Source of the DNA: Actinomadura mexicana
GTDB lineage: Bacteria > Actinomycetota > Actinomycetes > Streptosporangiales > Streptosporangiaceae
Assembly: GCF_900188105.1 (NCBI RefSeq)
Contig: NZ_FZNP01000013.1
Coordinates: forward strand, 1-64,000
DNA: 64,000 bases
Reading direction: 5' to 3'
Below are positions 16,683 to 24,989 of this stretch, piece by piece (position 1 is the stretch's first letter; every line of letters begins with the position of its first letter). The notes under the pieces are model-generated. The model saw only the letters and a program-made list of their open reading frames with translations. It was not told the DNA's origin and did no database searches. The position numbers and the translations under genes were made by a program.

Positions 16683-17405
16683 GTGTTCTCGGCTCGGGGT
16701 CCTTCCTTGCGGGAGTTGTCGGTTCAGGCGCTGTCTTCGGTCGAGCGCGGGTACGACCTGCTGGCTCCGAAGTTCGATCACACGCCTTTCCGGACGCCCG
16801 ACCGGGTTCTCGACGCGACCGCCGAGGCGCTGCGGCCGTACGGGCCCTTCGGTCAGGGGCTGGACGTGTGCTGCGGCACGGGTGCGGGCATGCGCGTCCT
16901 CGACACCCTGTGCGATGGGAGCGGCACGGGGGTCGACTTCAGCGCGGGGATGCTCGCGGAGGCGCGGCAGGCGCACCCGGAGGCCGCGTGGGTCCGGGCC
17001 GATGTTCGGGCCCTGCCGTTCGACCGGGCTTTCGACCTCGCGGTCACCTTCGGAGCGCTCGGGCATCTGCTGCCCGGCGAGCGGCCCGCCCTTTTCGCCG
17101 GGGTTCACCGCGCGCTTCGGCCCGGCGGGCTCTTCGCCTTTCCCGTCGGGGCGCCGCCGCCCATCGCGTCACGCCTGTACTGGGCGCTGCTCGGGTTCGA
17201 TCTGGTCATGCGGGTCCGCAACGCGGTGTGGCGTCCCCCGTTCGTCATGTACTACCGGACCTGTCCGCTGCACGCGCTCCGGAGCGACCTGGCAGATGCC
17301 GGGTTCGCCGTGACGACCGTCCCGTTGGCGGCCTTGGGCACGCGTGAGGACGGCAGTCCGCGGGGGCGGCTCGTGCTGGCGCGGAGACCCGGGTCGCAGG
17401 GCTGA
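16683..17405 (+). CDS. Class I SAM-dependent methyltransferase
   Basis: The 240-aa protein starts at GTG 16683 with GAGG upstream and has the methyltransferase core: LDVCCGTGAGMRVL (motif I), GVDFSAGML, FDLAVTFGALGHL and ALRPGGLFAFPV. A hydrophobic segment after the core (LYWALLGFDLVMRV) may form a substrate lid or touch the membrane. The substrate is unknown. It follows the ligase relic on the same strand and converges with the MFS gene, the two stop codons lying nine bases apart within one hairpin. Confidence 0.88.
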   Translation: MFSARGPSLRELSVQALSSVERGYDLLAPKFDHTPFRTPDRVLDATAEALRPYGPFGQGLDVCCGTGAGMRVLDTLCDGSGTGVDFSAGMLAEARQAHPEAAWVRADVRALPFDRAFDLAVTFGALGHLLPGERPALFAGVHRALRPGGLFAFPVGAPPPIASRLYWALLGFDLVMRVRNAVWRPPFVMYYRTCPLHALRSDLADAGFAVTTVPLAALGTREDGSPRGRLVLARRPGSQG

Positions 17406-17420
17406 GGTCCACGCTCAGCC
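17400..17420. terminator. Short bidirectional hairpin containing both convergent stop codons
   Basis: GGCTGAG (17400-17406) pairs with CTCAGCC (17414-17420) over a 7-nt loop. The methyltransferase TGA lies in the left arm and the MFS stop (TCA on the plus strand) in the right arm. No T-run follows, so termination strength is uncertain. Confidence 0.5.
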
Positions 17421-18665
17421 GGGGTGCGACGGGAGGTCCCGATGGCGGCGGAACGGGCCTGCCAGGAGGGTCGGACCTGTGAGGGCCAGCGCGCCCGTGG
17501 TGATCCACATGGCGGACCGGACGCCCAGGGCCGCGCCCAGGGCGCCGCCGAGCAGGGCGCCGAGGGGAATGGTGCCGTAGCCGACCAGTTGCATGCTCAC
17601 GGTGATCCGGCCGAGCAGCGGACGGGGGCTGTAGGTCTGCCGGAAGGTCCCCTTCAGGACGTTGCCCGCCGCGACACCCGCGGAGATGACGAACCCGCCG
17701 GCGAAGGCGGGAAGGAGCCCGGCTCCCGGTGCGGCGAGGGGGATCAGCAGGCCGAACGGGGCGGCGCCGATCTCGGCGGCGAGCAGGGTGCGGGCCGAGC
17801 CGAAGCGGCGGGACGGGACGGGCGCCGCGGCGGCGCCGAGTACGGCGCCCAGGCTGGTCGCGGCGGCGAGGGCGCCGACCATGCCCGGGGTGACGCCGAC
17901 CTCGCGGACGAGGAACACGACCAGGATCGACTGGTACCCGAACAGGCAGATGTTGCTGACGGCCGAGAACAGGGTGAGCACCCGCAGGTAGGGGTCGCGG
18001 GCCACGAAGCGGAGGCCCTCGGCGATCTCCTGGCGCAGCGTCCCGCGCCGGACGCGGGCGGGACGGGGCTCGCGTGTCCGGATCGCCAGCAGGCACACGG
18101 CCGAGACGACGTAACCGGCCGCGTCGAGGAGGAGCGCGTTCACCGCCCCGGCGAGCTGGGCGACCAGCCCTGCCAGACCGGGGCCGCCGACCTGGGCGGC
18201 GGCCTCGGTCGCCTGCACTCTGGCGTTGCCTTCGGCCAGTTCGTCGCGGTCCAGCAGGGACGGCAGGTAGACCTGGTAGGCCGTCTGGAAGAACACGCTC
18301 GCGCAGCCGGCGCCCAGCGCGACGGCCGCCAGGTGGGCGATGGTCAGCCGGTCGAGCCAGGCGGCGGCCGGGACGCTGAGGAAGAGCGGCAGGGCCAGGA
18401 GGTCGCAGGCGAGCATCACCGGCCGGCGGGGCAGGCGGTCCACCCAGGCGCCCGCCGGAAGGCCCAGGAGCAGCCACGGCACCCAGGCCGCGGCCGAGAG
18501 CAGCGCCACCTGGAGGGTGCTCGCGCCGAGGGTGGCGACCGCGACCAGCGGGAGGGCCACGCCGGTGACGCTGCTTCCCAGCTTGCCGGTGGCCTGGCCG
18601 ATCCAGAGCAGGCGGAAGTCGCGGTGCCGGCGCAGGCCGCCGCGCGCCGGGGCGATGAGGGTCAC
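17415..18665 (-). CDS. MFS transporter (MFS_3/EntS-like)
   Basis: The 416-aa membrane protein has about 12 hydrophobic segments and the MFS loop motif GAWVDRLPRRPVM between helices 2 and 3. The start resembles proteins of the enterobactin exporter/macrolide efflux type (RHRDFRLLWIGQATGKLGSSV). It probably exports a drug or small metabolite. The start is GTG at 18665. It lies 43 bp after an ArsR-type regulator on the same strand, forming a two-gene operon with a divergently arranged operator upstream of the regulator. The substrate cannot be deduced. Confidence 0.9.
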   Translation of the reverse strand: MTLIAPARGGLRRHRDFRLLWIGQATGKLGSSVTGVALPLVAVATLGASTLQVALLSAAAWVPWLLLGLPAGAWVDRLPRRPVMLACDLLALPLFLSVPAAAWLDRLTIAHLAAVALGAGCASVFFQTAYQVYLPSLLDRDELAEGNARVQATEAAAQVGGPGLAGLVAQLAGAVNALLLDAAGYVVSAVCLLAIRTREPRPARVRRGTLRQEIAEGLRFVARDPYLRVLTLFSAVSNICLFGYQSILVVFLVREVGVTPGMVGALAAATSLGAVLGAAAAPVPSRRFGSARTLLAAEIGAAPFGLLIPLAAPGAGLLPAFAGGFVISAGVAAGNVLKGTFRQTYSPRPLLGRITVSMQLVGYGTIPLGALLGGALGAALGVRSAMWITTGALALTGPTLLAGPFRRHRDLPSHPG

Positions 18666-18708
18666 GGCTCCGCCAGGGCGATGATCAAGGCTCCGCCCCT
18701 GCCGACGA

Positions 18709-19284
18709 TCACGGCTCCGCCGGGACGGCGTGGGCGAACAGGAAGACCGGCTCGCGGGCCTGCCCGTCGTCCGGGACGTCCCGCCGCTTCCAGCGTTCGA
18801 GCAGCGCGAGGATCTCCTGCTCCAGCTCGCCCAGCTCGGCGGGGGTCAGGTGCAGCCACTCGTCGACGGAGAAGGCCGCCCCGTTCCATGCCTCCCGCTG
18901 CTCCCGGACGGCGTGCCACGCGCGGACCAGGCCGATCTGCCGGTCGAGGGCGAGCGAGACCGCCGCGCCGGCCACCGCCTGGCGGGACGGGTCGTCGTCG
19001 AAGTCGCCGGTGACCCAGCGGAGTTCCGGCGCCGCGAGCCGCCACCAGCGTTCGCGGCGGTCCCTGGCCAGTTCCGGCGCCTCCACGATCAGGCCAGCGG
19101 CGGCGAGCACCTTCAGGTGGTGGCTGATGTTGGCCACGGCCTGGTCGGTCCGGTCGGCGAGGGCGCTCGCGGTGGACGGGCCGTGGACCTTGAGGACGTC
19201 CAGGAGGCGCCGGCGGAGCGGGTGTGACATCGCGGCCAGCACCCGCGAATCGGTCACCTTGGCCACGCCGTTCGGATCGGTCAT
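18709..19284 (-). CDS. ArsR-family winged-helix regulator of the MFS operon
   Basis: The 191-aa protein has an ArsR-type winged helix at residues about 10-85 (SHPLRRRLLDVLKVHGPSTASALA, then AVANISHHLKVLAAAGLI and a wing with RRERWWRL). A helical C-terminal region follows (LGELEQEILALLERWKRR), as in the ArsR branch that senses organic ligands rather than metals; no metal-binding Cys cluster is seen. The ATG at 19284 is used. It is first in an operon with the MFS transporter and probably represses it and the divergent phospholipase-D-like gene through the inverted repeat at 19304-19329. Confidence 0.88.
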   Translation of the reverse strand: MTDPNGVAKVTDSRVLAAMSHPLRRRLLDVLKVHGPSTASALADRTDQAVANISHHLKVLAAAGLIVEAPELARDRRERWWRLAAPELRWVTGDFDDDPSRQAVAGAAVSLALDRQIGLVRAWHAVREQREAWNGAAFSVDEWLHLTPAELGELEQEILALLERWKRRDVPDDGQAREPVFLFAHAVPAEP

Positions 19285-19303
19285 GCGGCCATCCTCACAT
19301 GCA

Positions 19304-19329
19304 CAAGAATCGTTGCGCAATAATTCTTG
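19304..19329. promoter_or_regulatory. Inverted repeat in divergent ArsR/PLD promoter, candidate ArsR operator
   Basis: CAAGAAT (19304-19310) and ATTCTTG (19323-19329) form perfect arms, with TTGCGCAA (19313-19320) near the centre. The outer bases GCA and GCAT add partial symmetry. It lies 20 bp upstream of the ArsR start, in a locally AT-rich spot of a very GC-rich genome. ArsR proteins bind such dyads as dimers. Confidence 0.55.
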
Positions 19330-19426
19330 CATGATCGGAGCCGATGGTGGCCACGTCGAGGCGGGTCGAAGACGGCCGGGCCGGGGAATGCTGGCAACGG
19401 AGGCGGTCGCGGGTTTGGGGGGCGTC

Positions 19427-20521
19427 ATGCCGGTACGGGTGGGCGGAATCGAGTTGCACGCGGGGCCGACGGCGCTGGGCGGGCCCGACGACCTGGACGC
19501 GGTGATCCGCGAGTTCGTCCGCGGGGCGCGGCACACGCTGCGGATCGCGGTGCAGGAACTGGACTCCCGGGCGGTCACGGACGCGATCCTCGCCGCGCGG
19601 GCGGCCGGGGTGCGGGTGCAGATCATCCTGGAGGGGGACTACCTGCGGGAGGACCGGCCCGCCGCGGACCCGTGGGCGGCGGCGGGGGCCAACGAGGAGA
19701 ACCGGCTCATCTACGCGGCGCTGCTGCGCGCGGGGGTGGACCTCATCACCGACCTGAACCCGGCGATCTTCCACCAGAAGTTCATCGTGCGGGACGACGG
19801 GGAGTCGACGGCGGCGGTGCTGACCGGGTCGGCCAACTTCACGCTCACCGACACCGGCACGAACCCGGCGGGGACGCAGAAGGCGGGCAACAACCTCAAC
19901 CACGTGGTGGTGCTGCGGGGCCAGCGTGCCGCGTCCCTCTACCTGGAGGAGTTCCTGCGGATGCGGTCGGGGACGTTCGGGGCGCTGCACGAGCGGGTCG
20001 AGGCGCGTCCCGCGGAGTTCCAGCTGGGCCGGGTCCGGGTGAAGCCGCTGTTCGCGCCGCGGCACGGGCCCGAGATGGAGATCATGAAGCAGATGCTGAA
20101 GGCGTCGGCGAGCGTGGACTTCGCGATGTTCACCTTCGCCCGCTCGTCCGGCATCGACGACACCATGATCCGGCTCGCGCGGTCGCTGCGGATCCGCGGG
20201 GTGCTGGACCACGGGCAGGGCGCCCAGGCCTGGGCGGCGACCGAGCCGCTGAAGGCCGCCGGGGTGGAGCTGTTCACGAACAGGCGGGGCACCGGGGTGC
20301 GGAAGGTGCACCACAAGCTGATGGTCGTGGACGAGCGACTCGTGATCGCCGGCAGCTTCAACTACACCGCGCCCGCGACGACGCTGAACGACGAGAACAT
20401 CATCGTGCTGGGCGACCTGGAGGAGACCCGCGAGGACGCCGAGACCGGCCAGCGGGCCATCGCCGCCTACGCGCTCAAGGAGATCGAGCGCATCATCACC
20501 GAACTGGCCGAGCCCGCCTGA
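19427..20521 (+). CDS. Phospholipase D-like (HKD) domain protein
   Basis: The 364-aa protein carries two HKD catalytic motifs: HQKFIVRDD followed by TGSANFT in the first half, and HHKLMVVDE followed by AGSFNYT in the second. Two HKD halves make one active site in phospholipase D, cardiolipin synthase and some nucleases. No signal peptide is seen, so it probably acts in the cytoplasm on phospholipid or nucleic acid. The ATG at 19427 has GGGGGG four bases upstream; an in-frame ATG at 19388 is an alternative. It is divergent from the ArsR gene. A nuclease role (Bfil/Nuc type) cannot be excluded. Confidence 0.85.
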   Translation: MPVRVGGIELHAGPTALGGPDDLDAVIREFVRGARHTLRIAVQELDSRAVTDAILAARAAGVRVQIILEGDYLREDRPAADPWAAAGANEENRLIYAALLRAGVDLITDLNPAIFHQKFIVRDDGESTAAVLTGSANFTLTDTGTNPAGTQKAGNNLNHVVVLRGQRAASLYLEEFLRMRSGTFGALHERVEARPAEFQLGRVRVKPLFAPRHGPEMEIMKQMLKASASVDFAMFTFARSSGIDDTMIRLARSLRIRGVLDHGQGAQAWAATEPLKAAGVELFTNRRGTGVRKVHHKLMVVDERLVIAGSFNYTAPATTLNDENIIVLGDLEETREDAETGQRAIAAYALKEIERIITELAEPA

Positions 20522-20682
20522 CAGTGCCCGCCTGACAGTGCGCGCAGCGGGCCGGCCGGCCACGGGCACACCGCCGCCACATTTGCCTTAAGGGGACGTC
20601 AAATGCCATGGCGGCATGGTTTACCTAATACGCGTCAAAGGGGACTTCTCGACATGAACATGCAGCTCGATCGGGAGGTCTC

Positions 20683-21111
20683 ATGACGACGAGGATGTCC
20701 CACGGGGGCCGGTCGGCCACGGCGCGCCAGGGCTACCGGCTCTCCGGATGGCTCACCTTCGCGGGGACGCTGTCCATCGTGGTGGGCGCGTTCAACGTCA
20801 TCGACGGGGTGGTGGCCCTGTTCAAGGACAGCTACTACGTCGTGAACTCCAATCAGATCCTGGTCTTCAACTTCACGGCATGGGGCTGGTACTGGCTCGT
20901 CCTCGGCGCCCTGCAGATCGTCGTCGGTGTCGGGATCCTCACCGGGAAGATGTGGGCGCGGGTGGTCGGCGTGCTGTTCGCCTTCCTGGCCGCCATCGGG
21001 CACCTCGCGTTCCTCGCCGCGTTCCCCCTCTGGTCGGTGCTGACCATCGCGCTGTGCATCCTGCTGATGTACGCGCTCATCGCCCCGCCCGCCGGCGCGC
21101 GCGGAGACTGA
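20683..21111 (+). CDS. DUF7144-type small integral membrane protein
   Basis: The 142-aa protein has four hydrophobic segments: WLTFAGTLSIVVGAFNVIDG, WGWYWLVLGALQIVVGVGIL, WARVVGVLFAFLAAIGHLAF and LTIALCILLMYALIA. This matches an actinobacterial four-helix membrane family of unknown function, formerly grouped with DoxX-like proteins. The ATG at 20683 is preceded by GGAGG at good spacing. It is a single gene with a 160-bp upstream region that is AT-richer than average. The family is often expressed under stress, but nothing in the sequence proves that here. Confidence 0.8.
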   Translation: MTTRMSHGGRSATARQGYRLSGWLTFAGTLSIVVGAFNVIDGVVALFKDSYYVVNSNQILVFNFTAWGWYWLVLGALQIVVGVGILTGKMWARVVGVLFAFLAAIGHLAFLAAFPLWSVLTIALCILLMYALIAPPAGARGD

Positions 21112-21199
21112 CGCCGGGCACGGGACACCGGCGGCGGAACCCCAGGTCATCGTGGCCGCGGCCGAACATACCCCGGCCGCGCACGGGCAGGAGAGCCCA

Positions 21200-22651
21200 A
21201 TGGCACCGGCGTCGGCCCCGCGGCCGTGGAGGCGGGTGGGCACCGCACTGGCGGACCGGCTGGGCGGGCGGCGCCAGGCGCGCGTCGTGGTGCTGATGGG
21301 CTGCGTCCTCGCGCTGAACGCGGCGGACGTCGGGGTCATCGGGGCGATCGTGCACGAGCTGCGCAGCTCCCTGCACATCGGCAACACGCAGGTCGGGGTG
21401 CTGACGGCCGCGCCGGCGGCGGTCGGCGCGGTCGCGACGGTGCCGGTGGGGCAGCTCACCGACCGGGTGCGGCGGGTGCCGCTGCTGGCGGGCAGCGTGG
21501 TGCTGTGGAGCGCCGCGATGGTCGTCGGGGGGCTGGCGGAGTCGTACGAGTGGCTGCTGGCGTCCCGGGTGGCCCTGGGCGCGGTGACGGCGACGGCGGG
21601 GCCCACGGTCGCGTCCCTGATCGGGGACCTGTTCCCGCCCGAGGAGCGGGCCGCGACGTACGGGCGCATCCTCGCCGGGGAGCTGGTCGGGGTCGGGGTC
21701 GGGCTGCTGGCGGGCGGCAACATCGCCGCGTTCGCGAGCTGGCGGGTCTCGTTCTGGTTCGTCGCGATGCTGGGGTTCGTGCTGGCCGTGCTGCTGTGGA
21801 GGATGCTGCCCGAGCCGGCGCGCGGCGCGCGGGGGGCCTCCGGCGGACGGGGCGGGGAGGAGCTCGCGCAGCGGCGGGTGGACGAGGCGGGCGTGCGGCC
21901 GGACCCGCGGACCGTCCTGGCCGAGGACCCCGAGCGGATGACGCTGCCGCAGGCCGCCCGGTACGTGCTCGCCATCCGCACCAACGTGATCATCATCCTG
22001 GCGTCCGCGATCGGCTACTTCTTCTTCGCCGGGCTGCGCACGTTCGCGATCGTCTTCGTGCTGGAGCGGTACGCGGTCGGACGGGGCGGGCTGTCGGCGT
22101 TCGTACTGGTCGTCGGGGCGGCCGCGCTCGCCGGGGTGCTGGTCGGCGGGCGGCTGGCCGACCGGCGCCTGCGCGGCGGGAAGGTGACCGCGCGGGTCGG
22201 CGTGCCGGGCGCGGCGTTCGCCGCGTCGGCGCTGCTGTTCCTGCCCGCGCTGCTCACCGACCGGGCGCTGATCGCGCTGCCGCTGCTCACGCTCGGCGCC
22301 GCCGCGCTGGCCGCCGCGAACCCGCCGCTGGACGCGGTGCGGCTGGACGTCGTCCACTTCCGGCTGTGGGGGCGCGCGGAGGCCATCCGGACGATCGTGC
22401 GCATGTCCGGGGAGGCGGCGGCGCCGGTGCTGTTCGGCTGGCTGTCGGGGGTGCTCGGAGCGGGCCGGTCGACGGCCGTCGGCCTCGACCGGGTGTTCCT
22501 GCTGACGCTGATACCGCTGCTGGGCAACGGCCTGCTGCTGCTCGGCGCGCGGCGCGGCTACCCGCGGGACGTGGCGTCGGCGCTGGAGTCCGAACGCCGC
22601 TACCCCGGCCCCTCCCGGTCGTCCTTCGGCGGGTCGTTCAGAATGCGGTAG
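21200..22651 (+). CDS. MFS transporter
   Basis: The 483-aa protein has 12 predicted membrane segments, a loop 2-3 motif GQLTDRVRRVPLL and a long central cytoplasmic loop (GARGASGGRGGEELAQRR) between helices 6 and 7. The N-terminal helix VVLMGCVLALNAADVGVIG resembles the sphingolipid-transporter/spinster-like branch of the superfamily. The ATG at 21200 has GGCAGGAGA upstream; the frame is open from a GTG at 21152. The 3' end overlaps the convergent S4-domain gene by 52 bp. The substrate is unknown. Confidence 0.88.
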   Translation: MAPASAPRPWRRVGTALADRLGGRRQARVVVLMGCVLALNAADVGVIGAIVHELRSSLHIGNTQVGVLTAAPAAVGAVATVPVGQLTDRVRRVPLLAGSVVLWSAAMVVGGLAESYEWLLASRVALGAVTATAGPTVASLIGDLFPPEERAATYGRILAGELVGVGVGLLAGGNIAAFASWRVSFWFVAMLGFVLAVLLWRMLPEPARGARGASGGRGGEELAQRRVDEAGVRPDPRTVLAEDPERMTLPQAARYVLAIRTNVIIILASAIGYFFFAGLRTFAIVFVLERYAVGRGGLSAFVLVVGAAALAGVLVGGRLADRRLRGGKVTARVGVPGAAFAASALLFLPALLTDRALIALPLLTLGAAALAAANPPLDAVRLDVVHFRLWGRAEAIRTIVRMSGEAAAPVLFGWLSGVLGAGRSTAVGLDRVFLLTLIPLLGNGLLLLGARRGYPRDVASALESERRYPGPSRSSFGGSFRMR

Positions 22652-23019
22652 CGGTCCAGGACGCGTTCGAGCTCGCGGCGGTCGCGCTTGGTGGGACGGC
22701 CCGCGCCGCGCTCGCGGCGGCCGATCGGGATGAGCGCCTCGCGCGGCGGCGGGGGCGGGCTCCTGTCGATCAGGCACTCCTGGGCGGCGGGCGCGGAGAC
22801 CCGCTTGCGGACGATCTTCTGCACGACGACGATCCGCTCCCGCCCGTCATGGCGGAGCCGGACGACGTCCCCCGGCTTGACCGCGGTGGACGGCTTGGCG
22901 CGCTCGTCGTTCACGCGGACGTGGCCCGCCCGGCACGCGGTCGTCGCCATCGAGCGGGTCTTCAGCAGCCGCACGGACCAGACCCAGAGATCGACCCGCA
23001 CGGACCCCTCATCGCCCAT
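22600..23019 (-). CDS. S4-domain RNA-binding protein (Hsp15-like)
   Basis: The 139-aa protein starts with a complete S4 domain: VRVDLWVWSVRLLKTRSMAT, ACRAGHVRVNDERAKPST and VKPGDVVRLRHDG. Hsp15-like proteins bind stalled 50S subunits carrying a nascent chain and help recycle them. The C-terminal part is basic and Pro-rich (IGRRERGAGRPTKRDRRELERV), as in other actinobacterial members. Its last 52 bases overlap the 3' end of the convergent MFS gene. It lies 12 bp after the acyltransferase gene on the same strand and may be in one operon with it and the patatin gene. Confidence 0.9.
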   Translation of the reverse strand: MGDEGSVRVDLWVWSVRLLKTRSMATTACRAGHVRVNDERAKPSTAVKPGDVVRLRHDGRERIVVVQKIVRKRVSAPAAQECLIDRSPPPPPREALIPIGRRERGAGRPTKRDRRELERVLDRYRILNDPPKDDREGPG

Positions 23020-23031
23020 GCGTCCATGATG

Positions 23032-23997
23032 TCACTTCGGCGCGGGCACCCGCTGCGCGCTGATCCACGCGTCCGCGCGCTCCCAGTTCTCGTAGAGCCA
23101 GCTGACACGGGCGTCGCGGGCGCCCGGGACGTCCTCGGCGGGCACGCGCCACCAGCGGGCGCGGACGGGCCCGGTCAACGGGACGCGCCGCCAGATGTCC
23201 CCGGCCGTGGCCATGTGCTCGAGCCCGCAGTGCGCGACGAACACCACGTCGGCGGACGGGGCGGAGTCCAGCGCGGCCAGCACGCCGCCGGGGCGCGGCG
23301 GCATCACGTTGCGCATCGCGGCGGCGCGGGCGGCCTCGTCCGCGCGGCGCATCCGGGCCAGCCGGCGGATCGCGCGGCGGCGGCGCGCCGGGGAGAAGTT
23401 GCCGCCCTCGGGGAAGATCAGCAGCGCCTCGCCGGGGCCGAGCCCCTCGGCGAGCCGGCCGACGGCGCCGGCGGCGCCGCCGGGGGTGACGAACACGTTC
23501 GGCACCCGGTTGGCGGCGATGTCGATGCAGGGGTCGAGCTGGAGCAGCGCCTTCATGACCACCCGGGGGCGGCGCCGGTACTCGGTCAGTAGGTGGTGGA
23601 CGATCAGCAGCGCGTCACCCGGCCCGGCGTGCCGGCTGAGCACGATCAGGGGACGGGCGCCGCCGGAGCCGTCCCAGGTGCCGTCCACCTCGACGCGCAG
23701 GCCGAGCCGGCGCTGCGCGGACGCGTAGAGGGCGCCGACGTAGCGGCGGATGATGTCGTAGTGCCGCTCGTCGTGGGTGCGGCGCCGCAGCCACAGCCAC
23801 CCGCACTCCAGGACGGCCGCCGTCTCCCGCGTCCCCCACGTGAGGGTGAAGCAGAGCAGGCGCAGGGCCCGCTTTCGCTCGCGTCCGGCCAGGGACGCCA
23901 CCACGTAGCCGACCGGGAACAGCACCACGACCACGCAGGTCAGGACGAACAGCAGTGGCGTGCACACCAGGCGGCGCACGAAACGGGGTGGCAGCAT
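23032..23997 (-). CDS. PlsC-like 1-acylglycerol-3-phosphate O-acyltransferase family protein
   Basis: The 321-aa protein has a hydrophobic N-terminal helix (LVCTPLLFVLTCVVVVLFPVGYVV), so it is membrane-anchored. Acyltransferase motif I is SRHAGPGD (the HX4D catalytic pair) and motif III is FPEGGNFSP. It would transfer an acyl chain to a lysophospholipid or similar acceptor. Its ATG at 23997 is one base away from the stop codon of the upstream patatin gene, indicating translational coupling. A phospholipase and an acyltransferase together could swap acyl chains in membrane lipids. Confidence 0.88.
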   Translation of the reverse strand: MLPPRFVRRLVCTPLLFVLTCVVVVLFPVGYVVASLAGRERKRALRLLCFTLTWGTRETAAVLECGWLWLRRRTHDERHYDIIRRYVGALYASAQRRLGLRVEVDGTWDGSGGARPLIVLSRHAGPGDALLIVHHLLTEYRRRPRVVMKALLQLDPCIDIAANRVPNVFVTPGGAAGAVGRLAEGLGPGEALLIFPEGGNFSPARRRRAIRRLARMRRADEAARAAAMRNVMPPRPGGVLAALDSAPSADVVFVAHCGLEHMATAGDIWRRVPLTGPVRARWWRVPAEDVPGARDARVSWLYENWERADAWISAQRVPAPK

Positions 23998-23998
23998 C

Positions 23999-24835
23999 TC
24001 ACGCTCGCTCTTTGAGGTACTTCAAAGATGCCTGATAGGCGCGTTCGATGTGACCCTGGATCCCGGACGCGTTCCTGTAGCGGACCTGGGTGAGGTCGAC
24101 TCCTGCCTTCTGCGTCCTGGCCCCGGCGGGCAGGACATGGACGTTCAGGCCCTCCGGGAGGTTCGCCATCTCCTCGAAGAACCGGTGCCGGCGCGCGATC
24201 TCGAACGCGACGAGGCCGACCTCCCAGGGCCGGCTCGGGGGCGCGAGGTCGCGCTCGATCCGGCCGACGTGCAGGACGTAGATGTCGGTGGCGCCGAGCA
24301 TGACGGCCCGGCTGACCGGGATGCTGTGCACGAGGCCGCCATCGTAGTAGTGCCGCTCGCCCATCCGGACCGGTGGCAGCAGCCCCGGCGCGGCCGACGA
24401 CGCGAGCACCGCCGGGATCAGCGGACCCTCGGTGAACCAGTGCGCCATCGCGGTCTCGATCCCGGCGGCGACGCACTGGAACGGGACCTCCAGGTCCTCG
24501 AACGAGGGGACGGGGAGCAGCTCGTCCAGCATGCGGCGCAGCGGCTCGTTGGAGTGCAGGTGCGTGCCGGACCGGGCGAGCCTCCACAGCCGGGCGAGGA
24601 CGGGCGAGCCGAACACGTCGCGGACGGCCTCGTCCGACCACAGGCTGGTGAGCCGCTCGACCGCCGCGTCCGGCCCGGCCGCGACGAACACGCCGTTGAG
24701 CGCGCCGATCGAGGTCCCGACGACGAGGTCGGGGCGGACGCCGGTCTCCCGCAGCGCCCGGAGCATGCCGACCTCGTGCGCGCCGAGCACGCCGCCGCCC
24801 CCGAGGACGAACGCCGTCCGCGGTTCCCGTTCCAC
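23999..24835 (-). CDS. Patatin-like phospholipase
   Basis: The protein (278 aa from GTG 24835) has the patatin catalytic pattern: glycine-rich oxyanion loop LGGGGVLGAHEVG, the nucleophile in VVGTSIGALNG and the acid in YYDGGLVHS. Patatins hydrolyse acyl chains from phospholipids or other lipids with a Ser-Asp dyad. There is no signal peptide, so it is probably cytoplasmic or peripheral to the membrane. The GTG at 24835 has GGGAGA at good spacing; the frame also opens from a GTG at 24883. It is first in a coupled pair with the acyltransferase, one base apart. Confidence 0.9.
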   Translation of the reverse strand: MEREPRTAFVLGGGGVLGAHEVGMLRALRETGVRPDLVVGTSIGALNGVFVAAGPDAAVERLTSLWSDEAVRDVFGSPVLARLWRLARSGTHLHSNEPLRRMLDELLPVPSFEDLEVPFQCVAAGIETAMAHWFTEGPLIPAVLASSAAPGLLPPVRMGERHYYDGGLVHSIPVSRAVMLGATDIYVLHVGRIERDLAPPSRPWEVGLVAFEIARRHRFFEEMANLPEGLNVHVLPAGARTQKAGVDLTQVRYRNASGIQGHIERAYQASLKYLKERA

Positions 24836-24948
24836 CCGGTCTCCCTTCGCGCTCCGCCCGTCGGGCGCTGGAGGCAGCCTCACCCATGGGAAGCGGGATA
24901 AACCGGGCCACCGACGGGCGGGGCGTGACCTGCGGAGCCGCGGCCGGC

Positions 24949-24978
24949 GGGGCCGGCCACCCGGGGGCGGCCGGCCCC
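24949..24978 (-). terminator. Strong hairpin downstream of the GH3 gene
   Basis: GGGGCCGGCC (24949-24958) pairs perfectly with GGCCGGCCCC (24969-24978) across a 10-nt loop, starting 11 bp past the GH3 stop. There is no T-run, which is common in actinobacterial terminators. Confidence 0.65.
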
Positions 24979-24989
24979 GTGGACGCGGG

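Noticed and set aside
20617..20645. Sigma-B-type promoter (GTTT...GGG) before the DUF7144 gene
   Set aside because: The spacing is 17 bases and the second box reads GGGGAC rather than GGGTAY, so the match is too weak.
21226..23592. 788-codon plus-strand open frame
   Set aside because: It is an alternative frame through the MFS gene and antisense to the S4 and acyltransferase genes; the product is Arg/Gly-rich without motifs.
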